Assembly: GCA_016795565.1 (NCBI GenBank)
Contig: JAEUGW010000011.1
Span: 1 to 64,000, forward strand
Origin: Opitutaceae bacterium
GTDB taxonomy: Bacteria; Verrucomicrobiota; Verrucomicrobiia; Opitutales; Opitutaceae
Length of the DNA: 64,000 nt
Reading direction: 5' to 3'
Shown here: piece after piece, positions 1 to 9,246 of the stretch
How positions within the stretch are numbered: position 1 is the stretch's first letter
How the letters are laid out: each line of letters starts with the position of its first letter
Translations under genes and position numbers: made by a program
The notes under the pieces: generated by a model
Told to the model about the DNA's origin: nothing
Databases searched by the model: none
Seen by the model: the letters and a program-made list of their open reading frames with translations, nothing else

Positions 1-153
1 ATTTGGCTGAACAGGCTGGCGCATCTTGGCTGGGCGCCGGCCGCGCTGGTGTGGACGGTGGTTTCGTTTTTCATCACCCGCAATCATCGCCCCTCCATCA
101 GCGCGGCTCCACTTTCTTTCACGCTGTTTTGGACAGGCGTGGAATCTGATTCT

Positions 154-3100
154 TCATCCAAACAACTCCGCGATGATCTCTTTCACCCGCGAGGCATCGA
201 GGCGGCCACCGCGATCCTCCGTGACGATCAGTCGGCCGTCGGGATTGGTTTCCGCGTGCCAGAGAGTGATTCCGTGGGCGGCATACCATGCGAGTTTGTT
301 CCTCCATTTTTCGGCGTAGCCGGGGTTGTCCGGCATGCCGCAGTGCTCCCAGTAGAAGGTGCGGCCGAGTTCGTCACGCAGGGTGAAGTCCGGCACGCGC
401 TTGTCGCCGCCGGGCATGATGAGGTGTTCTTCGTAGGTGTAACTAAGCCAGTTTTTCTCACGGGCGTAGTCGAGTTCGTTGGCGACGATGACCTCGGCCT
501 TGGAACTCACGAGATCGCCACGGCGGGTGCGGTGGATGAGGTATTGCTCATACCAACCGTCGCGTCCGGTCTTGCGATCCTTCACCCGCACGGGTTGCGG
601 GCGGCGGGTGGGTTCGGGTTCGTCAAGGTTGACGGTGGTGAAGCGCCGGGCGGTGGCGGATGCGGCGTGCGAGGACCAGTGGCCAATGTCGCGGATGTCG
701 CCCTCGTGAAGGAGAATGACCTTGTCCTTGTGCCGCGTGAGCGCGGTGTAAAGCAGCTCACGGCAGAGCGTGGCGGCGGACTTGGGCAGGACGACGAAGG
801 TTTTCCGGAACTCGCTGCCCTGCGACTTGTGGACGGAGATGGCGTAGGCGAGCTGTAGCGGCGCGTCGCCTTCATCGCCGAAGCCGCCGGCGAGGAAGGA
901 GTAGGCAAAACCCGGCTGCGAGGCGAAACAGACTTCCACTTGTTTCGGAAACCACGGCGATTTGCCGTCTTTGGCGAACAGGTTCCTCCCGGTGACGACT
1001 CCGATCTCTCCGTTGGCGAGGTAGAGCAGCGGCTTGGTGCCGTCATCCAGTTGGCGTGGCCAGACGTAGCGGAAGCTATGTGGGCGATTGACGGTGTTGA
1101 TGACCTTACAGCCATAGACGATCTGCTGGGCACCGAGGGGCTTGATGACGCGAAATTGTGCGCTCTGGCGGCCGCTGGCATAGCGCACCATGCCGCCGCG
1201 CATGGCGTTGTGGAGGATGCGGTTCAGCTCCTCGGTGCCGCCCGGCGCGAGGTTCATGGGCGAGAGAATTTGCCAATCTTCGATGCGGAGTTCCGCGCCG
1301 CGATTGAAGTGCCACTTTCCATTACCTCCGCTTGCCCCGAGTGCGCCACACAGTTCCTCGAGATCGTCGTTTTTCAGGGAAAACTCCTCGCACAGCGTCT
1401 GGCGGAAGCGGGTGCGGAAGTCCTCCGCGTCGTCCCAGCGCACGCAGCGCAAGCGTGCTTCACCCGGCGAGGCGGCGAGGTGGTGGAGGATTTCGTCGTC
1501 GGCGACACGTCCGCTGAAGAACTCGGCAAGCTGGAGGTCGGGTGGCTCCACGCCATCGCGCTGGTCCTGTCTCATGCGCTGGGTGAGTTCCGCATAGCCG
1601 GGAGCCACGCAGGGCCAGCAAGCGTCGACCGGGCGCAGGGCTTCCACGAGATCGGCGAAAGGACGGCCCGCGCCGATGGGTGGGAGCTGGCCGGGATCGC
1701 CCACGAGGATGACGCGCTCCGCGCCGCGGGTGGCATCCAGCAGCGCGGCGAGTTGGTCCTCGGTGAGCATGGAGGACTCGTCCACGATGACGGTTTTGAA
1801 CTGACTGACCGGGTCCGCTTCCGGGTTGATGAAATACGCGCCGGTGGCTCCGTTGTAGCGTTGGTGGCGATGGAGGAACTGGGCGAGTGTCCGCGCGGAA
1901 TGTTTTGTCTGTGTCTGCATCCGCACGCGGGCTTTGCCGGTGGGGGCGAGCAGCAATACGCCGCCGGACCGGATGCCGGGTTCGTCCAGCAAGGCGCGGA
2001 GGATGCTGGTTTTCCCCGTCCCTGCCGGACCGATGAGCACGGAAAAACGGGCCGTCGCCAGCTCGGCCAGCGCGGCGGCTTTTTCTTCACGGGCTTTCAG
2101 TTCGCGCGGCGTGCCGTCGCTGGCAGGAAGGATGTTTTCCAGTAACGCGTTCCAGTCGGCGGTGACGGGAAGACGCTTCAACTTCCGCACGCGGCGGGTC
2201 AGGTTGCGCAGCGAGCGCGTGATGGAGTCGCGCCGCTTCGTCTGCACCAAGTGCGAGCCATCGCCGAGCGGATGAAACACCAGCTCCGGATCGGGTTCGT
2301 CATCGTCTTCGGCGGCTTCCCAAATGGCTCGCAAAGCCACGAGTGAGTCGGCATCCACCTGCACCGGCGGCTCGATGGCGAGCCCAGCCACCCGCTCCAA
2401 CAGCAGCGGCTGGGGCAGCGCGGTGTGGCCGTCGCGCTCCGCCGTGCGCAGCACATGGGCGAGCAGTGCCCGCACGCGCCGTGCGTCATCCGCCTCCCAC
2501 GCGGCCTCCGGGCCGGGCAGCGGGTGATGCGCGGCAAGCGCCTTCGGTAAATACACCGCGCGGTCCACCGTCCAGAACGTGGGGGGCGGAACGATGCTCA
2601 CGAACTCCTCCTCGTTGCCTTCCTCATCCGTTTGCACGGTGGTTTTCACCGCAGGCTGGATCCACCGCTCGGCGATGAGGTAGGGATTTTTCAAAAGCTC
2701 CGCTTCCGGTTCCACGATGCCGGTCAGGTTGCTCCGGTCGTCAGCCTGCCAGAGCATCGCCGCTTGCTCCGCTGCCAGCGCGAGACGCGAGAGCAGGCGC
2801 AGGTAGGCGCGACGCGGCGCGGGCAGGTGTTTCCATTTCGATTGGAGCGCGACGGTGATCTGCGGGCGCAGTGCAGCCGGGAGGGACTTGCTGTCGGCAA
2901 ATCCGCGCTCCACGCGCTGCCACGGGTCGTCCTCGTCCCTCAACTCTTCGGTCATGGTTCCGGCGACTACCTCGCCCAAGGGCATGCCGAATGCCGTGAG
3001 CGCCGCGCCGAGACCCGGATATGCGCCACGCTGTCGCCGCACTTCGATGATGCGGTCATTGATCCACGACTGCACGCGCTCCCATGGCCCCGGCACCACC

Positions 3101-3993
3101 TCGGCGCAGCGCGCCAGACAGCGCCGCATTTCCTCCAGCGCGCCCAGTGCCGCGTCGCCGCCTACCTGTTCGGTCGCGTAGCTGAAATCACCGCGATGTT
3201 CGTCCGGAGCAAAGGCGACGAAATCCGGTAGATGCAGCGGTTCACCTGCGGCGACGCGCTCCAGCAGGGCATGATAGGGCATCAGGAAACCATCGGCAAA
3301 CCCCGGCCGCAGCGTGTGAACCACCGGGCGCTCCCAGACCCATGCGGCGGTGCCTTCCGGGTCGCCCTTGATATACTCCCGCAAGGGCTTGAGTTCGCTG
3401 ATGTGGGCCGCGCCGATGAGCACGCGGCGATCGTCCTCCACGCCAGGGATCGCTTTGGCGTAGAAGAACACGAGCGAGCGCCCCGGTTTGATCGCACTCC
3501 AAAACGAATCCAGGCACGCCCGCTGATTGTCCGCGTCGAGCACCCAGGTGCCCTTTTCTTTCCACCGCTCCATTGGCTCGCGCTCTGGGTCGTAGCCGAT
3601 GCCGAGACGTTCCTCGTTGGCCGCCGCACCCTCGCGCATCAGCCAGCGGAATGGCACCCCGGGCGCGGAATAGGCAGGCATGGCGAGCGGCGTCGGCAGA
3701 ATGTGCGCGTAATCCTCATCGTGCCCGAGCTTGTGGCTGACATTCAGGTGGAATGGGCGATCCGACATGAACCCGGCGCGCTCGCGCAGACAGGGCGGCA
3801 CTTCGTCTCCCATGTCCGCCATGTGCTGCCCGGCGCGCTCATGTTCCCAAGCGTCCTCACGACTCTCGCTGATGCCGCGCAGGCAGAGGCAGGCGTTGTT
3901 ATTCAGCGGTCGCCGGCAAACGGTCCCGTCCCATCCGGCATCATGCCAAGGCACGCGGATGGAAAGATGGCGGAAGGGCAGCGGGGTCTTCAT
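154..3993 (-). CDS. Large RecD-like DNA helicase with C-terminal PD-(D/E)XK-like nuclease domain
   Basis: A protein of about 1279 residues. The start ATG at 3993 was chosen because the following residues (RVPWHDAGWDGTVC) look like a genuine conserved N-terminus, whereas the 22 codons upstream overlap the preceding gene. The first 600 residues have no motif I recognise. A superfamily 1 helicase core follows: Walker A GPAGTGKT near residue 657, Walker B VIVDESSM near 736, motif III GDPGQLPPIGAGRPF, and a UvrD/RecD-type C-terminal motif AISVHKSQGSEF with YTALTR. The last 115 residues carry an E...VPDFTLRD...YWEH pattern typical of PD-(D/E)XK folds. It probably unwinds and cuts DNA, but its process (repair or defence) is not shown. 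It lies 4 bases after the NTF2 gene, so it could be the last gene of that transcript. Family assignment firm, function inferred. Confidence 0.85.
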   Translation of the reverse strand: MKTPLPFRHLSIRVPWHDAGWDGTVCRRPLNNNACLCLRGISESREDAWEHERAGQHMADMGDEVPPCLRERAGFMSDRPFHLNVSHKLGHDEDYAHILPTPLAMPAYSAPGVPFRWLMREGAAANEERLGIGYDPEREPMERWKEKGTWVLDADNQRACLDSFWSAIKPGRSLVFFYAKAIPGVEDDRRVLIGAAHISELKPLREYIKGDPEGTAAWVWERPVVHTLRPGFADGFLMPYHALLERVAAGEPLHLPDFVAFAPDEHRGDFSYATEQVGGDAALGALEEMRRCLARCAEVVPGPWERVQSWINDRIIEVRRQRGAYPGLGAALTAFGMPLGEVVAGTMTEELRDEDDPWQRVERGFADSKSLPAALRPQITVALQSKWKHLPAPRRAYLRLLSRLALAAEQAAMLWQADDRSNLTGIVEPEAELLKNPYLIAERWIQPAVKTTVQTDEEGNEEEFVSIVPPPTFWTVDRAVYLPKALAAHHPLPGPEAAWEADDARRVRALLAHVLRTAERDGHTALPQPLLLERVAGLAIEPPVQVDADSLVALRAIWEAAEDDDEPDPELVFHPLGDGSHLVQTKRRDSITRSLRNLTRRVRKLKRLPVTADWNALLENILPASDGTPRELKAREEKAAALAELATARFSVLIGPAGTGKTSILRALLDEPGIRSGGVLLLAPTGKARVRMQTQTKHSARTLAQFLHRHQRYNGATGAYFINPEADPVSQFKTVIVDESSMLTEDQLAALLDATRGAERVILVGDPGQLPPIGAGRPFADLVEALRPVDACWPCVAPGYAELTQRMRQDQRDGVEPPDLQLAEFFSGRVADDEILHHLAASPGEARLRCVRWDDAEDFRTRFRQTLCEEFSLKNDDLEELCGALGASGGNGKWHFNRGAELRIEDWQILSPMNLAPGGTEELNRILHNAMRGGMVRYASGRQSAQFRVIKPLGAQQIVYGCKVINTVNRPHSFRYVWPRQLDDGTKPLLYLANGEIGVVTGRNLFAKDGKSPWFPKQVEVCFASQPGFAYSFLAGGFGDEGDAPLQLAYAISVHKSQGSEFRKTFVVLPKSAATLCRELLYTALTRHKDKVILLHEGDIRDIGHWSSHAASATARRFTTVNLDEPEPTRRPQPVRVKDRKTGRDGWYEQYLIHRTRRGDLVSSKAEVIVANELDYAREKNWLSYTYEEHLIMPGGDKRVPDFTLRDELGRTFYWEHCGMPDNPGYAEKWRNKLAWYAAHGITLWHAETNPDGRLIVTEDRGGRLDASRVKEIIAELFG

Positions 3994-3997
3994 GCGA

Positions 3998-4486
3998 CTA
4001 TCGAAGGAGCCGGGTGAAGGAAAGCGAGCCCAGCTTCCAGCCGCCGCCTTCCCGCACATAGACCTCCGTGACGACGAAGGGATTGGTGACCTCGTTGCCG
4101 CCGACCACGGCCACGAGCCGGATCTTGCCCAGGACGATCGCGGTGCCGCCCACGAACCGCACGGATGCTTCCTGTATCTCCACGTCCTTGTAGTGGATCG
4201 ACCCGCGCTTGATGACTTCCAGCTCCTGCTGGCGCGACATCGTTCCGCCCATGTGGACGAAGACGGATTCCTCGTGGAAAAGCGCGGCGAGGCGGTCCAC
4301 GTCGCGCTCGGACATCCAGCGACACTTGTCCTTGGAAAGGTTCAGAACCTCCTGTTTGGCCGCATCGCTGTGCGCGGGGGCGGGAGCGGCGGAGTCCGCG
4401 ATGGCCGGCTCCGCTGCCGTCAATGATGAACACAGGGCGAAGCCTGTTGCAGCGAGGAACAGGAGGTGAGTCTTGGAGCTTTCCAT
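3998..4486 (-). CDS. Exported NTF2-fold (SnoaL/DUF4440-like) protein
   Basis: A 162-residue protein with an N-terminal hydrophobic signal (THLLFLAATGFALCSSLTAAEPA) and an NTF2-like core: a helical stretch with RDVDRLAALFHEESVFVHMGG, then a beta-rich C-terminal half ending in GGWKLGSLSFTRLL. Such folds serve as small enzymes or ligand binders, and no catalytic residue can be assigned here. I chose the ATG at 4486 because it begins a normal signal peptide; an ATG eight codons upstream (4510) is also open. It follows a second exported NTF2-like gene with 78 bases between them and ends 4 bases before the helicase start. Confidence 0.8.
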   Translation of the reverse strand: MESSKTHLLFLAATGFALCSSLTAAEPAIADSAAPAPAHSDAAKQEVLNLSKDKCRWMSERDVDRLAALFHEESVFVHMGGTMSRQQELEVIKRGSIHYKDVEIQEASVRFVGGTAIVLGKIRLVAVVGGNEVTNPFVVTEVYVREGGGWKLGSLSFTRLLR

Positions 4487-4564
4487 GAATTGGTTCTGGG
4501 GGATTGCCATGGTGTAGCGACACGTAATCTTGGGCTAGGCGACGGCGGTGCCACGCCCTGCACT

Positions 4565-5083
4565 TCACTTTGCTTCCGCGACTTCGCGGTGCACGAAATT
4601 GGAGATGCGATGCTGGATCAGCCACTGGCCGTCCTGTTTGATGAAGGTGTCCTTGTAGATGGTATACATGGTGGTCTTCATCTCCTTCCCGTCCTGTTTC
4701 CCGATCAGGATCACCCGGCAGTAGGACGTGGCCTTGGCGGTGTTTCCGGCAAGTTCGTCGATGGTCTGTTGTCCGTTCTGGTGATAGACCGTGTGGAAGT
4801 TGGCGAGGAAGGCGGCGAAGGTCTCCTTGAGTTGCGCCCGTCCTTTCAGGCTGGAGATGAGTTTGCCGCCGGAAAATGACTCGACCACGGCGTCCTCGGT
4901 GAAGAGCAGGACTTGCCGATCAATCTCCTTCGTGTCGGCGAGGTTTGAGAAGACATCCACGACCTGCTTGATGGCCAGCTTGTCTTCGATGGTGGCGATT
5001 CTTTGTTCGAGCGCCGGCGTGTCCGCGCCGTGCCCGCGGGTGGCGGCGAGGGCTAGGGTTACGAGGAGGAGGATGGTTTTCAT
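4565..5083 (-). CDS. Exported NTF2-fold (SnoaL-like) protein
   Basis: A 172-residue protein with a signal peptide (MKTILLLVTLALAATRGHGA) and a SnoaL-like domain: an opening helix ALEQRIATIEDKLAIKQVVDVF, the phrase LLFTEDAVVESFSGG, and a C-terminal beta strand region ending DGQWLIQHRISNF. It resembles the polyketide-cyclase/steroid-isomerase-like NTF2 group, whose members act on small organic ligands; the ligand here is unknown. Its sequence is clearly diverged from the adjacent NTF2 protein, so these are two distinct members and not a recent duplication. It sits downstream of the MFS carrier in the same direction. Confidence 0.82.
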   Translation of the reverse strand: MKTILLLVTLALAATRGHGADTPALEQRIATIEDKLAIKQVVDVFSNLADTKEIDRQVLLFTEDAVVESFSGGKLISSLKGRAQLKETFAAFLANFHTVYHQNGQQTIDELAGNTAKATSYCRVILIGKQDGKEMKTTMYTIYKDTFIKQDGQWLIQHRISNFVHREVAEAK

Positions 5084-5136
5084 GACTTGTTTGGTAGAGC
5101 GGTGAATGGAGGGTGTCGCTTTGTCGGTGTCGTAGG

Positions 5137-6354
5137 TTATCTGGTGGTCTTGCTGCTGATCCTCAACGCATAGATGCCAATGATCTTGGAAAGGATCAGG
5201 AGGGCGACTCCCGCGGTGAGAATCAGTTTGAAATCCAAAACGTCCGCCAGATACCCCCAGCCTCCGGCCATGATCGCCCCGCCAAGGGCCAGGGCGATGG
5301 AGATGTTCGAGAATATCTGCGAGTAGTCCTTGGCCCCGAAAACCGACCTGACCAACAAGGCCGTTTCCACCGTGACGCCCGCGTAGGCCCAGCCGAACAA
5401 GAACCCTCCAGCCACCATCAAGGCGATTCCCGCTTGCCCCATCATCAGGAGCAGCAGCCCCAGGATTCCCAGGCCCGTCGAGGCGAGCACCCCCGCCAGG
5501 GAACTCCGGTCATTGACATACCCCAGGGCCACCTTGCCGATGGTGACGCCCAGCATGATCGCCGACGCGACAAGCGCGGATTGCTCCACCGAGTAGCCGA
5601 CGCTGGTGATGTAGGAGGGCAGAAACAGGTTCAGCGTGGAAACGCCGATCATCAGGAACGCGAACACCATCAAGGCGTAGAAGACCGGGGTTCTGACCGC
5701 AACCGCGTAGTCCATGCCCGCCTTGGGCGCCGCGCTGGCGTCGTCCTTCTCACCGAAGGGTTTCAATCCTTTGTCTGCCGGGCGATCGCGCAGCAGCAGC
5801 CCGAGCAACGGCACCACGCCTCCCAGAATGACGATCCCGAAGATGAGATAGGTCGTTCTCCAGCCATAGGTCTTGATCAGGTAGCCGCCGAGGGGATTGA
5901 ACACCACGCCACCGATACCCGATGCCGCGCTGCAAAGTCCGACAAAGAAGCCGACCCGCGTGTTGAACCAGCGATTGATCAACACGGGGTAGCTGAGATA
6001 GAGCAGGAACGAGAGCGAGACGCCAAGCACGGCTCCGGCAATGTAGAATTGCCAGACCGCGGTGAAGCGCGACATGCCCAGATACAGGGTGCCGACGACT
6101 GCCGCGCTGCCGGTCAGAATCCATCTCGCGCTGTATCGGTCGAGCAACCTCCCCGCAACCGAGAGCATCAGGAACGACAAGGCATAGACAAAGGTCATGT
6201 AGAGGCCAAACGCCCCGACGGACACCCCCAGCTCGGCGCTGACGGGCTGATAGAAGATGCCGGCGCAGCTCATCACCAGGCCGATGATGACGCCCATGAT
6301 CAGGCAGCAGCAGACGACAATGACGTAGCCGTAGTGGGGTCCGCTCTTGTTCAT
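5137..6354 (-). CDS. MFS transporter, oxalate/formate antiporter (OFA)-like
   Basis: A 405-residue integral membrane protein with about 12 hydrophobic segments. The N-terminal half carries the MFS loop signature GRLLDRYSARWIL between segments 2 and 3, and a central cytoplasmic loop (RDRPADKGLKPFGEKDD) splits the two six-helix halves. Pattern and length fit the OFA/monocarboxylate branch, so the likely substrate is a small organic acid; this is inferred from family only. The ATG at 6354 has an AAGGA Shine-Dalgarno about 9 bases upstream, which settles the start over a TTG two codons earlier. It is embedded in a run of oxidoreductase genes and may import or export their substrate or product. 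Confidence 0.88.
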   Translation of the reverse strand: MNKSGPHYGYVIVVCCCLIMGVIIGLVMSCAGIFYQPVSAELGVSVGAFGLYMTFVYALSFLMLSVAGRLLDRYSARWILTGSAAVVGTLYLGMSRFTAVWQFYIAGAVLGVSLSFLLYLSYPVLINRWFNTRVGFFVGLCSAASGIGGVVFNPLGGYLIKTYGWRTTYLIFGIVILGGVVPLLGLLLRDRPADKGLKPFGEKDDASAAPKAGMDYAVAVRTPVFYALMVFAFLMIGVSTLNLFLPSYITSVGYSVEQSALVASAIMLGVTIGKVALGYVNDRSSLAGVLASTGLGILGLLLLMMGQAGIALMVAGGFLFGWAYAGVTVETALLVRSVFGAKDYSQIFSNISIALALGGAIMAGGWGYLADVLDFKLILTAGVALLILSKIIGIYALRISSKTTR

Positions 6355-6434
6355 GATCAAGGTTCCTTCACGGTGAAGTCTGATGGATTGATGGAAACAT
6401 GGTGTGGCATCATCGGCGACGCGTCCGTGGTTCG

Positions 6435-7280
6435 TTACTCCCCAGGCGGAAAGTCCGTCGAGGCGGCCAGCTCCGTCTGCGTCTCGAAGTTCTCGAGGCG
6501 CTTTCTCACCGCCGTGATCGTGCTCTGCAGCGCCAGTGACCCCAGCACCATGCGCAGCGGCGCCGGGTTGGTCTCCACGCTATCGATGATGCGCCTGGCC
6601 ATGCGCGCGGGGTCGCCGGGCGCCAGACCGTTCTTCGGGTCGAGCATCTTCAGAAAGGCATGCGCGGGATTGCCCTCGTAGGCCGGAAGCGGCGTGGCCA
6701 CCTGCGCACTGCCGTAGCGGAACTCGGTGCGAGCGCCGCCCGGCTCGACGATGGTCACGCCGATGCCGAACGGCGCGACTTCCTGGGCCATCGATTCGCA
6801 GAAACCCTCGATGCCCCACTTGGTCGCGTGATACAGCGAGTTGCCGGCAGCGGCCACCTGGCCGCCGTAAGACGAAAGTTGGATGACGCGTCCACCCCCT
6901 TGCGCACGCAGGTGCGGCAGTGCCGCCCGGATGAGCCGGATCGAACCCGTCAGGTTGGTGGCGATGATGTGCTCCACTTGCGGATCGTTCAATTCCTCGG
7001 CCGCTCCGAAGAGGCCGTAGCCCGCATTGCTGACGATGACGTCGATGCGCCCAAACTCGGCGAAGGAATCATCGACCACGGCACGCACCGCAGCACCGTC
7101 GGTCACGTCGAGGACGCGGCAGAAGTAAGTGTCCGGATACTGCGCGCGGAGGTCGGCCACGGCCTCGGGCTTGAGCACCGTGCCGACCACGCGATCGCCC
7201 CGCGCCAACAATTGTTCGGTCATCACGCGGCCGAAGCCGCTGCTGACGCCGGTAATAAGCCATGTGCGTTGGTGTGACAC
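6435..7280 (-). CDS. Classical SDR oxidoreductase
   Basis: A 281-residue short-chain dehydrogenase. The cofactor motif TGVSSGFG is at residues 10-17, NAG at 85-87, and the catalytic residues are Ser137 and Tyr150-x3-Lys154. The start is a GTG at 7280 preceded by AGGAG with 6-base spacing; the longer open frame reaching 7358 overlaps the upstream SDR gene and is not conserved-looking. The family oxidises or reduces alcohols and ketones with NAD(P)(H). Sequence style is that of the retinol-dehydrogenase/KR-like classical group, substrate unknown. It is 28 bases after the next SDR gene upstream. Confidence 0.9.
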   Translation of the reverse strand: MSHQRTWLITGVSSGFGRVMTEQLLARGDRVVGTVLKPEAVADLRAQYPDTYFCRVLDVTDGAAVRAVVDDSFAEFGRIDVIVSNAGYGLFGAAEELNDPQVEHIIATNLTGSIRLIRAALPHLRAQGGGRVIQLSSYGGQVAAAGNSLYHATKWGIEGFCESMAQEVAPFGIGVTIVEPGGARTEFRYGSAQVATPLPAYEGNPAHAFLKMLDPKNGLAPGDPARMARRIIDSVETNPAPLRMVLGSLALQSTITAVRKRLENFETQTELAASTDFPPGE

Positions 7281-7308
7281 AAAGATCTCCTGTAAATGCG
7301 CCTGCTTG

Positions 7309-8130
7309 TTACTTTCTGGCTTCCGGCCCGTAGAAGAAGTTGGCGGTTGCACCGCCATCGATCAGGAAGTCGCTGCCGGTGATGAATCCGCCCTCCGGCC
7401 CCATGATCAGCGCCGCCAGCGCGGCGACCTCGTCGGGAGTGCCGGCGCGGCCCGCAGGCATTTTCTTCAACATCGCCTGATAGAAATCGGCGCGCTCGCC
7501 GTGCAATTCGTCGTGGGCCAGCGGCGTGACGATGATGCCGGGGCTGATCGAATTGATGCGTGCGCCGCGCCTCGCCCAGTGCACCGCTTCCCCGCGCACC
7601 CGGAGCGAGTTGCAGCGCTTCGACATCTGATAGGCGTGGAGCGTGTCCTTGACGCCCTTGACAAAATCGAGCTTCAGCAGCTCTTCGGCCGGAGCGGTGG
7701 CCAGCAGCGCATCCTGCCCGGCGGTCAGCGCGGGCATGCGGTAGCCGGACTGCGACGAGATCACCACGCCCGAGCCGCCCGCCGCCATGACCTTGCCGAA
7801 CTCTTCGAGCAACACCGCCGTGCCATAGAGATCAACCTTGAGGATCGCTTCGATGGGGGCCTGCGATGGCGAGACGCCCGCCGCCTGCACCAACGCCTTG
7901 ATCGGCCCCAGCTCCTGCGCCTTGCGGACCACGGCCTGGACCATGGCGCGGTCCGAAATGTCGGCCCGCATGGCGGTGGTTTCAAATCCGGCGTTCTCGA
8001 GCACCTTGGCGGCCGCGTCGGAGGCCTCCTGAGTGTGGTTGGCCACCAGAATGTGGCGGCCACTGCTGATGCGTCGCGCGATGGCCTGGCCGATGCCGCC
8101 GGCGCCGATGACCACGGTGATGTCTTTCAT
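7309..8130 (-). CDS. SDR oxidoreductase with an insertion before the active-site tyrosine
   Basis: A 273-residue SDR with a Rossmann motif GAGGIGQ at residues 9-15 and a catalytic Tyr167-x3-Lys171 (YQMSK). The serine region (VVISSQSGYRM, 122-132) lies about 40 residues before the tyrosine, against roughly 13 in classical SDRs, so there is an extra segment (ALTAGQDALLATAPAEELL) that is likely part of the substrate pocket. The C-terminus has the family motif ISPGIIVTPLA and ends with FLIDGGATANFF. Cytoplasmic, NAD(P)-dependent, substrate unknown. It lies between a zinc alcohol dehydrogenase gene and another SDR on the same strand. Confidence 0.9.
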   Translation of the reverse strand: MKDITVVIGAGGIGQAIARRISSGRHILVANHTQEASDAAAKVLENAGFETTAMRADISDRAMVQAVVRKAQELGPIKALVQAAGVSPSQAPIEAILKVDLYGTAVLLEEFGKVMAAGGSGVVISSQSGYRMPALTAGQDALLATAPAEELLKLDFVKGVKDTLHAYQMSKRCNSLRVRGEAVHWARRGARINSISPGIIVTPLAHDELHGERADFYQAMLKKMPAGRAGTPDEVAALAALIMGPEGGFITGSDFLIDGGATANFFYGPEARK

Positions 8131-8168
8131 GGTTTTGGTTGGTTCATGTTGTTATCTTATACGAAAAT

Positions 8169-9188
8169 TCACTCCACGCGCAGCAGGGTCTTGATGGCGC
8201 GGCGCTCGTCCATGGCCTTGTAACCCTCCGCCACTTCGGCGATGGGCAGCACCAGGTCGAACACCTTGCCCGGTTGGATCGCGCCCTGGAGCACGCGGTC
8301 CATCAGGTCGGGCAGGAAGCGGCGCACGGGCGCGGGGCCACCCAGCATGCGGCGCTGCGAGAAAAACAGTTTCTGGCCGTCGAAGCTCACGCCATGCGGC
8401 ACGCCGACGTAGCCAATGGTTCCGCCCGGACGGCAGACGCCCATGGCCTGATCCATTGACTCGCCCATGCCAACACATTCGAGCACTGATTCCGCGCCCA
8501 CGCCGTCCGTCAATTCCTTGATCCGGGCGATGCCTTCATCGCCTCGCTCTGCCACGATGTCGGTGGCGCCGAACTCACGCGCCAATTTCTGGCGCGAGGC
8601 GTGGCGGCTCATCGCGATGATGCGCCCCGCCCCCAACTGGCTGGCGGCGAGCACGCCCATCAGCCCGACCGCGCCGTCGCCCACCACCACTGCGGTGCTG
8701 CCCGGTCGCACCTGCGCGGCGACGGCCGCATACCAGCCGGTGCCGAGCACGTCGGACACCGCCAGCAGGTGCGGAATCATCTCGGCGTTCGGCAGCTCGG
8801 CGGTGGCCACGAGCGTGCCGTCGGCCAGCGGCACGCGCGCATACGGCGCCTGCGCGCCGCTCATGAACTCGCCCTGGGCGCAGGACGAATGAAAGCCGAA
8901 CGCGCAGTGCGGGCATGTGTTGTCGGAAATGCAGAACGAGCCGACGACGAACTGGCCGGGCTTGATCGTCTTCACGGCGGAACCGACCTCGACGACCACG
9001 CCGCAATATTCATGGCCCATGTGCGCCGGGCCGTCCTGCTTTGAAATGCCGCGGTAGGGCCACAAGTCGGACCCGCAGATGCAGGTGGCGGACAGCTTGA
9101 TGATGGCGTCTGTCGGCCTTTCGATCCGCGGATCGGGGACCGATTCGTAGCGGACATCGCCGGGAGCGTGCATGATGGTGGCTTTCAT
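8169..9188 (-). CDS. Zinc-dependent alcohol dehydrogenase (MDR superfamily)
   Basis: A 339-residue medium-chain dehydrogenase. Catalytic zinc ligands are visible as Cys38 (CICGSD) and His59-Glu60 (GHEYCG). A structural-zinc cysteine cluster lies at residues 86-103 (C...CPHC...C). The nucleotide-binding motif is VVVGDGAVGLMGV, roughly residues 165-180. The start ATG at 9188 begins a typical MKATIMHAPG N-terminus; a longer frame continues upstream but runs through the SUMF1 gene. The family interconverts alcohols and aldehydes or ketones with NAD(P). It is surrounded by SDR and aldo/keto reductase genes. Confidence 0.92.
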   Translation of the reverse strand: MKATIMHAPGDVRYESVPDPRIERPTDAIIKLSATCICGSDLWPYRGISKQDGPAHMGHEYCGVVVEVGSAVKTIKPGQFVVGSFCISDNTCPHCAFGFHSSCAQGEFMSGAQAPYARVPLADGTLVATAELPNAEMIPHLLAVSDVLGTGWYAAVAAQVRPGSTAVVVGDGAVGLMGVLAASQLGAGRIIAMSRHASRQKLAREFGATDIVAERGDEGIARIKELTDGVGAESVLECVGMGESMDQAMGVCRPGGTIGYVGVPHGVSFDGQKLFFSQRRMLGGPAPVRRFLPDLMDRVLQGAIQPGKVFDLVLPIAEVAEGYKAMDERRAIKTLLRVE

Positions 9189-9246
9189 GGGTGTCTTCTG
9201 GGTTGATGGGGCGGTAGGCTGTTGGCAGTGACGCTTGGCGGCTAAC

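Noticed and set aside
1-153. Possible 3' end of a membrane protein reading W-L-N-R-L-A-H... in frame 1
   Set aside because: The frame does not stop before the convergent helicase gene and continues to 858 through it, so no real gene end can be placed.
49-858. Open reading frame of 269 codons on the plus strand
   Set aside because: It lies antisense in the helicase gene and shows the GC-rich mirror composition of a shadow frame.
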